Of a stretch of 40,569 nucleotides of DNA, positions 10,975 through 23,100 are shown one piece after another. The stretch comes from Paramecium sonneborni (Eukaryota; Ciliophora; Oligohymenophorea; Peniculida; Parameciidae). Positions within the stretch are counted from its first letter, which is position 1. Each line of letters begins with the position of its first letter. The DNA is taken from contig CAJJDN010000084.1 in assembly GCA_905182985.1 (NCBI GenBank), forward strand, positions 36,455-77,023. Direction: 5' to 3'. The notes below the pieces were generated by a model that was not told where the DNA came from, did no database searches, and was given only the letters and a program-made list of their open reading frames with translations. Both the position numbers and the translations under genes were made by a program.

Positions 10975-12519
10975 ATGGTGGAAATTGCATAAAACTTTAG
11001 AAAATTAGATATTTTTGGTCAATAAATTAGACTAAAAGCATCAGGATAATCTGTTTTTCAAACTTATATTGGAGCATTTATGACATTATTATTATTTAGC
11101 ATTCTTATTTATTCGGGTATTTTATTTATTATAGAAATGAACAAAGGGAAAAATGCAATTATAAACTCTCAAGATGCTGTCATTTAAAATAACGAAGTAT
11201 TTGTTTAACAATAATTATAATTTAGGGTTTCAGTTTTAATTCGACTGAAGTAATATTTTCAGCAGGATTACTTGATATGATGGGCCAACCTATATAAAAT
11301 GAAGGAAATAGAATATTTAACATTATGTTTTACGTTTGTAATAAATCATTAAATGAAACAAAATGTAATTTTATACCAGGTACTATATGTGGTGAAAGAA
11401 TAAGAGAAGCATCAAAAGTAATCAACATAAAATGATTAAATTTAGAAATTAAATATTGCACCTGTTTATGAAAACATGACTTATTGTATGAGTGAAGAAT
11501 ACATTCTAAAAAATCCTACAATAAGATTTTAAGGATCTAATCGGTATGATAATTTTACTTTATTGGGTGCATTAATTGAAAGATGTAAAAATAGTACTGA
11601 TACTTCAAGTATTTCATAATATAATTTAGATTGTGCATCATAAGAAGAAATAGATAGATATATTACAAATGCCAACCTTTATTATTCATATTCCTTCCAT
11701 TAACTCAATAAAGAATCTGAAGATTCTCCATATTAGAAGACTGAAAATATCGATATAACTTCATTGTATAACAAAGTTGGTAAATAAGTTAATATTTATT
11801 TTCAATACTCTTAAAGTTTTCTTGAATACAATCCATTTTACTTTTTTCCTGAAATAGTTTAACATGAAGGAATCGAATATTAAAAAACTATAACTGATAG
11901 TGTGCTTTATTTTTAAGATGCTAATATTTTAGCTAGAATTGAACTTCAATTAGATGCTAAAAAAAAGGTTTCTTATATTACATATTAAACCTTAATGGAT
12001 GTAGTTGCTAAATTAGGGGGATTATTTACAATAATTAGAGCTTTAATAGATATTTTGATATTTCCAATATAATCAATCTTATATAGGTTATTTTTAATTA
12101 ATTTCTTAATTAGCCATTAAAACTAAAATGATTATAAAGATAATTAAAAGGAAAATGATAAAAAAAAAAAACTTAATATTCAACATTTGATTTTTTCTTA
12201 GCTATCAAGAGAAATATTTTATAATTAATCAGAATTAATAAATAAATATTTGGATGTTAGGTAAATATTAATTCATCCCCTCTAATTTACTTAAAAAATA
12301 GAAGGATTAAAGTATTCTATCATGAAATTTGATCTCCTAAGTTCGAGATAAACTAAGTTAATAACTAATAATAATGAAATGGATGAAATAGTTGGCAAAA
12401 ATAATTAGGAAGAATTAGATTAAAAACGTTTAAGTTTTGGAACTATCAATTCAGAAAGAAAAATAAAACAAATCGAATAATAATATGTCTTTCCTAAAAG
12501 AAAGTTGCCAATTCGTTGA
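10975..12519 (+). CDS. two-pass membrane protein with Cys-containing ectodomain, 495 aa
   Basis: Introns at 11197-11225 (29 nt) and 11418-11445 (28 nt) restore one frame of 496 codons from ATG to TGA. The N-terminus is a short cytosolic stretch (RKLDIFGQQIRLKASG), then a membrane helix at about residues 32-53. The ectodomain (about 55-320) has several cysteines (VCNKS, TKCNF, TICGE, TYCMS, ERCKN, LDCAS) and N-glycosylation sequons (NKS, NET, NMT, NFT, NST). A second hydrophobic segment lies at about 325-365 (KLGGLFTIIRALIDILIF), followed by a polar tail of about 130 residues. This N-helix, ectodomain, C-helix layout recalls families annotated only as transmembrane proteins in ciliates; I cannot name a function. 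A third possible intron, 12087-12113 (27 nt), could be removed without changing frame, so its splicing is undecided. Confidence 0.8.
12087..12113 (+). other. possible 27-nt in-frame intron or coding part of gene 4
   Basis: It begins GTTATTTTTAATT and ends TTAATTAG. Its length is a multiple of three and it has no in-frame TGA. If retained it adds nine mostly hydrophobic residues to the end of the second membrane segment. The sequence alone does not decide. Confidence 0.3.
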
Positions 12520-13982
12520 TAAATCATTAAATTTTATTTACATTATTTATTTTATCATAATTAGAAATTATTGTTTGTAAATAATCTTTTATGCTCATCA
12601 TTTATTTTACTTTAAAGAATACTTATTTAAAAACTATTCTTTTATTTATTTTATTTTTTTAGTAATAAAACAAAATATTCATCAAAATTAAGTGAATTAG
12701 GAAAAATGATTGGTTAAAAAATTTATAATGATTGACAAACAATAAATAAATGATAAAAAACAATTTTTTATAATAATTTATAATTATTTAATAAAAAAGT
12801 ATTTTTGAACTATTTAATTGACTATTTAGTAAAACTAAATAAACATAAATTTTATGCCATTCTTACTTCAATTATTCTAAAGAAATAAATATGAAAATAT
12901 AATTTTAATTTAATATTCTAAATAGTTTTTTATATCGAAGAAAAATAACTATATGGTATTATTAATGAATATATATCACATTAAAATGCAACTTTTGATA
13001 GTTACAATAAATTGTAACTTTGATTTATTTAACCTTATATTATAATAAGGTGTATATTTTAGAAATCTTTTAATAAAATGTTAATTTCTAAAATAAACTT
13101 GGATTTACTTATTCATCTATAAGGTTATCCACATAAAATATTTTTGCAAAAAAAAAAGAATTAAGTTAGTTAAATGAATATTAACCTAATAAAAATTTTG
13201 AAATTTGCTTTACTTAAGGAGTTTTGAAAAAAAATATACTTTTTATTTTTTATTCTTTTATGTTTGGAAATCTTCAATTCTTTTTAAAATTATTAAATTA
13301 GATATGAAGAATTCAAATGATTAATTTATTCTTCTTTGACCATTTTAATCCAATAAATTCACTCCAAATTATTTTAAAAAATATATAATTTAAATAATCT
13401 GCTTAAAAATTGAAATTAGAAACTTTTTTTCAAATCCTCTAAATATTTTAAGAAATATCAATTCTCTCTATTTCAGTTTTTTTTTTTTTAGGTTTTTATT
13501 TTATTTTTCATAAAGAATTATTCCTCTAAACTTCTTTATTATCAGATTATAAAGTTTATAAATATTTAAATAGGTCTTATTACTTAATCTAGTATTGTTT
13601 GTAAATTACCTTATAATTTTATGAATTAAATAAATATTTAAAATTGTGTTTGCATATTCAAAACAAAAATTATCAAAAACTTAGTGAATTTCTAATTTCA
13701 ACAACACATACTTGTCTCCTATTTTTTAAAATTATATTTTTATTATCTAAAATTTCTCAATCATAATAATTTAATAGTTCAAATAACAATATAGATTTTA
13801 AAGTAAATTAGCTGTTTTACATTATTCCAGATTGTAAAATATAAGAAGCTATCTTCTAAATTTTCTTTTTAAATCTCTATATTAGCTATTTCTATTAATC
13901 AAATTGATCATCATCATTTAGATTAATTCAATTTTATCTTTTTTTGCATCTAGAGGAATAATAAATACATAAAAAAAAATGA
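12520..13982. other. long intergenic stretch
   Basis: About 1.46 kb of very AT-rich sequence with homopolymer T and A runs and no convincing frame. It is unusually long for a compact Paramecium-like macronuclear chromosome. Confidence 0.45.
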
Positions 13983-14321
13983 TGGAAAATTTATAGATGG
14001 TAGATATTTAAAAAAATAAAAACAAAATAAAAGTTTTTATATGAAGGCTTTAGAGAATAACATGTCAATATACTTTCAAAAATGTAAGAGCACTTTTTAG
14101 AATTAGTACATAAAAAATCAATTTATACAGTTAATATTATTAATTAAATTTAAAGCTATGAAGATAATAATTTGCTTTCAAAGAGATTGCTAAAATTTTA
14201 CACTGAACTAACTAATAATCCTTAAATTTAATATTGAAATCAATTTTTATTTCATAGTCAACAAAAATAAAAGGTTGATGCTTTACTTAAATTAAAAATT
14301 AAGTTCAATCCATAAAAGTGA
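13983..14321 (+). pseudogene. decayed coding fragment upstream of the TmcB-like gene
   Basis: A single frame reads like a ciliate helical protein, with segments such as FLYEGFREQHVNILSKMQEH and SYEDNNLLSKRLLKFYTELT, but it is broken by TGA at 14235-14237 and ends at TGA 14319-14321. After the first TGA the same frame continues with HSQQKQKVDALLKLKIKF. No GT...AG pair of suitable size removes the first TGA and no credible ATG starts it. The mix of Glu, Asp, Lys and Gln is unlike the flanking spacer. I read it as the remnant of a gene of unknown family. Confidence 0.4.
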
Positions 14322-14546
14322 AAATAGTTTTCATAATTAATTTTATTATTAATTTATTATCACAATTCGAATACAAACTAGATATTAATGATTAAGATTA
14401 AATTAGATCTTATAAATAAAAAGTATTATTTAATTTATGGTATTAGAAACTCGGTAAATAAAAATAATAGACTTTCAATAACATTTTTCAATTACTTAAA
14501 TCTAAAATTATTTTAAGATAATAAATAAATATAATATATTTGATTA
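14322..14546. other. 5' flank of the TmcB-like gene
   Basis: AT-rich sequence with no clear gene. An in-frame TGA at 14541-14543 lies just before the chosen ATG at 14547. Confidence 0.4.
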
Positions 14547-17500
14547 ATGAAACATTGTTCTAAGCTCATTTATTTCTTTTTAAATATTGGATATAACAAA
14601 GAAAGAAGAAAAACAAAAATAGATTATGGCAATATGGGTATGATTGTCTTTTATTTTATTTAATTGCTTGGTTACGTTTATAATTAATTTGAAGGCAAAT
14701 AAATTTAGTTTTATGAAAATGATTATTTAGCTCTAATAGCTTAATATTCCTCAATTACTTTTATGATTACATCTATATATTACGATCCAATTACAAAATT
14801 TGCTTATTATTGTATTTTTTTGATCATATGTTTAATATACATCCTAGTCATATTCTAAATATTATTTAAGGTATTATGATGATTTTTATATAGCCATTTT
14901 CTACAAATAATTTAGTTAATAAATTTATAAGTTTTTATTTTAAGAATTTTTAATGGTATTTTTTAACACCTTTTCATGAATGCATAATTGGAATTACAAC
15001 TTGTGGTACTTTAGCATATTTAGCAGAATATAGTAATTTTAATCCTTTACAATGTTTTTCATTAATTTCACCTCATTTTATATTGATAACTATCATAAGC
15101 TAATTACTAATAATTCTTACCGGTTTTTTATCTTCATATTGTTATAGAAATTATGAATTTATGTAAGGAGATTTGATGAGAAAATTTAGTTACTTTAACT
15201 TTATAACCTTCTTATTACATATGGCTTTATAGATATCTTCTTATTGGAGAGAAATGTATGACCATTAAAAGATTATAACTCATTTAATTCTAAATATCTT
15301 AATAATACTATTAATTTTTGATACATATAAAAATATTCCTTTTGGTTTTAAATAAGAAACTATCTTTTTCAATAGTTGTTTGTAGTGTGCATGGTTTTTT
15401 GAAATTTTAGTAGCTTTATGGATATTTTCTGATTTAAATGATGGTCATATATTTTTGACATTTTGCATTTCAATTCCTGTATTATTTTTATTTATAATAG
15501 TTGATATTTACAATCAATTAAGAACTCTATAATAATTATTTTGATAAATCATGTTAATTATTTTTTAAATGTAAGACTAATAAAATAAGTGAACATCCAT
15601 TAGAATTTATATTTTAATTATGTCATCAAGAAAGTATTGATTAAAGTGATTATTATTTAATACTAAAATATTTAGGGATTCATTGTTAAAATTGTTGCGA
15701 TTTTACATGTCCTTGTAAATAAAAATTAAATAAATTTATATTAGGAACAAATAAATTAAATATACAAGTTATTTTTATTTGGGTACAACATTAATTTTAA
15801 AAAATGATAAAATCAATTATGTAAGATTAGAATTAATTTTCATATTTTGAATAAATTACAATAAAATTTGTAACTTTCTTATAAAAATATAGAGAAAACT
15901 CTGTTTTATCATATAAAATAATTTAAGATGTTGTTTACACTTTTAAAAAAATGAATTAAGTAAATAAACCTTTATTCTTTTAAAATTTAACTAAATTAAT
16001 TTAAAATTTAAATAAAACTGAGATTGAAAATAGTAATAGGCTAGGAATATAAATAGAATTGTAAGAATTTAGAAGTTTATAAGACTTCAATTTATTTTAT
16101 CATTATGAAGATAAAATTATTAAATTATTGCTTAATTTACTAGTTTGTAATAAATCTTTATGGTAGTAAAGTATAAATTAATCTATTTCAGATGATAATA
16201 TTATAAAATTTTCAAAATAAATAAGAGTAAGAACTGAAATGGTGAAAAAAGAATTCATAAACTTTCAATCTTAAAGAGAAACTCCAGCTATTGATTCTAT
16301 TTTAGTTCTTAGAATAAAATTAGTAGTTTCATTAATTTGTAAAGAAGATATAAATAGTTGTTTAAAGATAGCCCAATAAATTGAGAGTTTAGTTTAGGAA
16401 TAAACTAATTCAAAAAGTTTTTTCAATATCTTATAATTTATAAATGGTTAAGCATTATCAATTGTTTCAAATGCTTAATCTTAATCTCTAGGTTTTATAA
16501 ATTAAAAAGTAAATGATTAATTTTATGAGTATTTTGGTTATAAAAATCAATATACACCTTTAACTTAAATAGAATAATTATTGCCTAATAAATTAGGAAG
16601 AATTCATAATGGTCTAGTTGAAGCTTTTTTATTAAAAGGAAGAACTAAAAGATTATATGCAAATTCAGAATAATTTATTTTAAATGCTGATAATTTAATT
16701 GAAAAAGTCAACATATGTCTAACTGCTTTCCTTCCATAATCTAGTGATTTATATTAATTTTTAATTATTGGACATTTATTGAAAATTACTAAGTACTAAA
16801 ATTAAGAAATTGATTATTTTAGAAAAGGGTATATTTTAGTAGATTCTGATTTTTTAATTTTTGGAATAACAAGAAATATATATGAAAGAATTAATTATAA
16901 ATATTTCTACAAAAATAATGAAAATTTAGAGTTAATTTAACCAGATGATATTTATTAAGTTTTTACTATATAAGAATTAATACCATCTATATCTTTTATT
17001 TTAGAAGAATATTATAGATTATTGACAATAAAAAATTAAAAAAGATTGATACATTAGGATATAATTTGTTAACGTGAAATAGGAGTACTTTCTGTTCCAT
17101 CTTCAAAATAAAATCATAATATAGCAACTTTATCATTTTAGACAAAAAAATATACAAATAAAATAATGTTGAATAATTTAAAAGATATTGATACTTATAT
17201 TTAAAAGATTAAAACATAAAATTCTAAACTATTTCCTATTGAATTTAGTGTAGTTTAAAAAGTTTTGTATTATATAGAAAATCATACAACTTATGAATTT
17301 GTTTATTTTGTAATAGAAATTAATTTTTTGGAAGATCCAAAATTAAATAAATTAACATTTTATTAAGATGCAAAAACTCCACTTTTTTTAGAAATAACAA
17401 GAAGATAATAATAATAACTTAATGATACAAATAGACATTATTAAAATGATATAATTTGTTCAAATGATGAAGATGAAATGAATGAATTTATAGGATAAGA

Positions 17501-19535
17501 AGCAGAATTTACAAATACTGCTACAATGAATAGTTCAAATGAAATGGATAAATAATTAGAGAAAATTATTGTTTACATGAATGATAAAGTTTTACCAAAA
17601 TCTATCAAGATTTTAATTGCTTAATTTATCATTCAAATTTTAGTATTAATAATTTTTATAATTTTAATATCAAATATTTATTAGAATAAGAGAAATCTTT
17701 AATCAGATTGTATTTATAGAAGCACAGCTGATTTGAACTTTTTAGATGCATATAGTTAAACTATGTCAGGATCTAGACATGTAATTTATTATAGAGATTT
17801 TTATACTTTATAAGAAGATACTTTAATCTCTATAAATAATGATTAAATAAATTTCAGTAGATAAGATAAAATTTATATATCTTGGTAGCATATAGCAAAA
17901 GGAAGTATTAGACTTATCGAAATGTATCCTGATTATAAAAAAATTGCTTAGTAAAGTGAAACTAAATTAATGACCTTTTATTTTATTAACTTTGATTTGA
18001 AAAGCAAAATCTCTTAAATAGTTTAAGATTATTTTACTTATTATCAAATTATGCATCAAATTTTCTTCTTTTCATATAACTCATTTGCATCGTCACCTTA
18101 AACCTATTAATAAGAGAGAAATGATACATATATGACATAAATAGCAAGATCATAAGTTTATTATAATTTTTTTGATGTAAGTGAAAGTGTTAATATTACA
18201 CTTGAAGATTGTCATATTTTTAATACAGAGATGAATAATTATTTTGATTAAATAGTCAACTATTATTTTTTTGGATTTTATTCAATTATTATATTTCAAT
18301 TAGCAGCTTTAATTATTTATTATCTCAAAGTAGTTCGAACTTTCAAATTTTATTTGAAATTATTTAAAATGTGTGATAAAGATGATTGTATTCAAATCTT
18401 AAATTAATGTGATTTTTATATAAGCATTTTATCCTAAAACAGAATTTTCTTAAGATTAAAAAATTTCGAGTTATTATTAAATTGCCCAAAATAAATATTA
18501 GATGATGTTAGAAAAAGTTTAAATCAAACTACAGTAATTAATATTCAAAAAAAGTAAATAAAATTTAGACATATTTAACAGAATTCTAATTATTCAAATT
18601 ATTGCTCAATTTTGATGATTATATTAGTTTAATTAATTATTGCTGCATATGTGTTAGCTTTTCATTTACATTATCATCAAATAAAGAATTCTATAGGACC
18701 TATAAGTAATAGAGCAATTTTAGCTTAAGAACAGAGATTGAATTTTATTGTTGCTACTAGTAGATTTGATTTATTCTTAATAAAAGAATATTTTGAAACT
18801 TATGCAATAATTAATAAATTTGATCCAGATCATTAACTAATGACCAGAAATATCGAAACAGATACATTAATACTTAATTTATTATCTATAAATAATGAAT
18901 TAATTTAAGAAGATATTATTAGATTAAGATTGATAGATTTTACAAGTTTAATATTACATAATGAATATTAAAATTCAGAAATCAATGATTAATAATAAGT
19001 ATAACTTTTAGGATAAGATGTATGTCTTTTAACTGGTTGTGACATGTAAAATTAATTGTTATTTGATAAATTGTATTCAAATAAATTAGTACCATATTTT
19101 TAGACAGGAATAGTTAATTTTCATAAGAAAGTATTAACATTTGTAGAAGATACTGCTTCATTAATTTTAAAACAATAAACTTAATTAGAAAAAGCTCAGA
19201 CAATTGAGTAAATTCTTAATGATAGTGAATATCTTATTTATATATTATGGGGAATAGATATTATCTAATTTTAAATTGCGTAATTTAGTCAATACTTTTT
19301 AGATATATCTTCATAAACAATAGATATATTAACAAAGAATAACTAAATTATTATTATTTTAGTTGGAATTTTAATTGGTATCTTTGTTTTAATATTTTAA
19401 ATATTATTTACATATTACTAATACAATCGATATGGACTTTCTAAAGCAATTATTAAATCAATTTCTATTCCAATCTTATTTTAAAGAAATATTCCAAAAT
19501 ATCTAGAATCATTTGGAAGAAAATATGAACAATGA
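14547..19535 (+). CDS. TmcB-like multi-pass membrane protein, about 1654 aa, one frameshift
   Basis: One intron (14871-14893, 23 nt). The first part (about residues 1-330) is a bundle of roughly seven hydrophobic helices. A +1 frameshift near 15525-15544 then separates it from the rest, which stays open to TGA 19533-19535. After the bundle comes a cysteine cluster (HCQNCCDFTCPCK, about residue 372). A long soluble region includes a PAS-like stretch with KGYILVDSDFLIFGITRNIY near 750. Four more membrane helices lie near 1010, 1230, 1345 and 1590, with an ectodomain-like loop between the first two. This layout matches large ciliate proteins annotated by similarity to Dictyostelium tiny macrocysts protein B (PAS-fold membrane proteins); the match is from remembered architecture, not a search. 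A sensory or adhesion role is only inferred. The frameshift could be a sequence error, a mutation or recoding. Confidence 0.75.
14871..14893 (+). other. 23-nt intron in the TmcB-like gene
   Basis: It begins GTATTATGATG and ends TATATAG. It contains in-frame TGA codons if retained. Splicing joins two membrane-helix coding segments in frame. Confidence 0.85.
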
Positions 19536-20183
19536 ATATGAAATTTTAATTGATATTAATTTTATATAAAAATTGAATTCCAAATTTTTATTAATAATTT
19601 TTTTCTCTTTATCATCCAATATAAAAGTAATTTTTTATAGAGGAATTTTACTAGAACATCTTTAAAAGCATTAATGAATTGTTTTAATTATTAAGGTAAA
19701 ATTTTTTGTATAATAATATAAAAACATTTAAGAAATTTTAAGTCTTTCTGACAATAATTAAAATTTAAATTGAATTTTATATGAAATGATCTAATGAAAT
19801 CAAATGAGATAAAGATTCTAAATTTAATAAGGGAGTATAATATGACTAAAAGTTATTTCGATATAGTTAATTAATATATTATTTTTTTGAAAAAAGACCA
19901 GTTACAATCAGCAAATAAGTTTTGAGATAGAAAGATGAAATTTTTTGCAATGATAACTAAAACATCATAAAGTTATATGCTTATGATTATTTAACAAAGT
20001 AAAAATGATTAGGAAAGCAAAGGTTGAAGAGGAAAAATTAATTATTGATTAGATAATAAAAATGTTTAGAATTACATATACCTGAAATTAATATATATAT
20101 AATCTAATAAAATCTTCAGCTAAATATTGAATAATTAGATATATATAAAAAGAGTTAGTTTTTAATAATGAATACATGTAAAA
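19536..20183. other. convergent intergenic region
   Basis: About 650 bp lie between the 3' ends of the TmcB-like gene (plus) and the giant Cys-rich gene (minus). A plus-strand frame from ATG 19842 codes for 27 plausible residues (MTKSYFDIVNQYIIFLKKDQ...) before TGA at 19923, and the same frame resumes at ATG 19935 up to TGA 20025. This may be leftover coding sequence, but evidence is weak. Confidence 0.35.
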
Positions 20184-23100
20184 TCAATTATATGAATAAA
20201 AGATAGGTACTGGTTCTTTTTTTTTTGGTTTTATAGCTTAGGCAATAATCTTAGCTAATTTTCTAAATTACTAATATAAATCTAGAACAAAAGTAATTGC
20301 TAAAATGGAGGAAAAGGATCCGATATGTAGCCATCCTAAAATAATCATTGATTCTGGTTTAAACCCAAATTCATTTTTGTATTAATAGAACAAAAAGGAA
20401 CAAACATTTATGATTATTAAAAATTCAGTGGTCAAGGTTTTCACATATTCATATTAATTATTTAGTGGTTTATTGAGAATGAAATGAATAAAAAAGAATG
20501 ATTATAAGAAAGTTATTGCAATTACTTAAATAAATCCATTGTCTTATAAGAATACAATACCAGATATGAATACTAATTTTTTTATCATTTAAAGTGAATT
20601 ATATTAAACTATCCACATATTATTGTCATTATTGATTCCATCAAAAAAAGCCTAATATTAAGATTTTTTTTTTAAAGAAGACTATTTAGAGAAGGAACTT
20701 GAAAGTGCAAATAAAGTTAGTATGGATATGACGATTCCAACATAAAAGATACCTGCTAAATAATAATTGATAATCAATGTAAAATCCATTTAGGTAGGAT
20801 AATATGCTAATTGTATTGCACATGCAAAACTTAAATCATAAAAATTAGACAGTAATAATCTTAAAAGTGAATTGTAATAAAATTCAGAGATTTTAATTCT
20901 AAGTTCATTTTTAAGACTTATTAAGATTTTACCAATTCTAAATCCTATCCAGACAATTTATATTTAACCAATTTTTTGTAGTTGTTTATAAAAAAATTTA
21001 GCACCGAAATAACTTGAGTATGTAGCAATAGCACAAAATAGGAAACTCTAAAAATTAGTAAGGAAATAGGCATTAATTTAATCCTTAAGAAATTTATTTT
21101 CAGTTGTTACAAAATATTGATTACTTCCATCAAGAGCATCAAATATAGCATCGATACCTAAGAAAGACATCAAAGGAGATATAGTCACTAATTTAAAAAC
21201 TTCAAAATAGATTGCAAGATTAGGTGAAAAATCAATATTGACATATTTGACATATGATAAGTATTATAATTGATCCATTAAATTCCAAAAGATATCAGAT
21301 TATCCTGTTAATATGCAAACAGAGGATAAGGATGCTAGAGCTATGATGATTCCTTAATTAAAGGCTTACGTTTATTCTGCAATATTAATTTCTGTTTATC
21401 CTAAAACAATAGGTGTTTATAATTGTATAGTTGAATGATTTTTAATAAGTGCTTGATTAAGTTCAGAGATGATTGGATTATCATTAAATTCAATTTTAAA
21501 AATAGGAAGTTCAATAGGACTTAAATAAGTAATTTTAAAATCCAGAATTAAATCAGTTGTTATATTTTAAGTTGTTATATTTTAACTGATTAATTCAATT
21601 TAGTAATTTAATTTGTCTGAGTTAGTAAGAGTAGTAAGTATATAATCATTAAGATTATTTTTAACATTCGGAGAGATTTTAACTTTTTATGTAAATGTAA
21701 TTTATATATTACAAGAATCTTATGGATGAGGTGTTAAAACTTTAATTTAAAAGTCTGGTTATATTTCAAATGAGCAAATAGAAAATGAATTAAAATTATT
21801 TACGCATATCCAATCTTTTTCAATTTTACATTATGAATTACAACCATCTCCATTATCTTAATTAGCATCATCACATTATTCATTTGATGAAGCAAGTAAA
21901 CCATCTCCACATATAAATATACAAGTATGATTATGTGGATGCATTCCATATGAGCATTCTTTACAATAACCTTATTAACAATCAATACAAGATTAATCAC
22001 ATAAGAATTAACATTAATAACATCCATCATCTTTAATATTATTCATATCATCACATTATTCATTTCCAACAATTAAACCATCTCCACAAAAAGGAATACA
22101 TTAATTTTATTTAATAGTCCATCCTAATTAAGAACATTCATAACATATTCCATTCTCACAAAGTGTACAAAGTTCTTCACATTGATATTAACATTCAAAA
22201 CAACCATCATAAGGTTCATAATTACCATCATCACATTATTCATATTCTTAAATAATTATTCCATCTCCACAATATGGACCACATTAATTTTAATAAAGTA
22301 TCCACCCTGGATTTAGACAACCATAACAAATACCTTCTTTACAAATAGTACATTATTCTTAACATTAAAATTTACATTCAAAACACCCATCATATTTAAT
22401 ATCATTACCATCATCACAATCTTCAATACCTACTCTTAATCCATCTCCACATATTTCCCAACATAAAAAATCATATTATATCCAACCTATTGTATTACAT
22501 TCATAACATAAACCATTAGTACATTCTGTACAACTCTCTTAACAAACCTTTTCACATTCATAACATCCATCATAATTTATTTCATTACCATCATCACATG
22601 ATTCTTATCCTGCTATTATTTTATCACCACAAACGGTTTAACATTCACCCTATGGTGTTAAATGCCAACCCATTTCATCATAACATTAAATACATTGACC
22701 ATATTAACATGTCTTACAATATTATTAACAAGAGTATTAACATCCTTAACATCCATCTTCTTCAAATATATTACCATTATCACATTTCTCATTACCTACT
22801 ATCAAACCATCTCCACAAAATGTAACACAAATCTAATCTTATAAATAATATCCAATATTACAATATAAACATTTACCATATTCACATTTATTACAATTCT
22901 CATCACATTCAAATTTACATTAATTACAACCATCATATTTTAAAGAATTTTAATCATCACAATCTTCATCAATTCTTAATAATCCATCTCCACATATTGA
23001 TATACAATCTTCATTTTATTTTATATATCCATCTAAACATCTCTCACATCTACCATTAATACATAAAGAACATTATTAATTACAACTTAAACTACATTAA

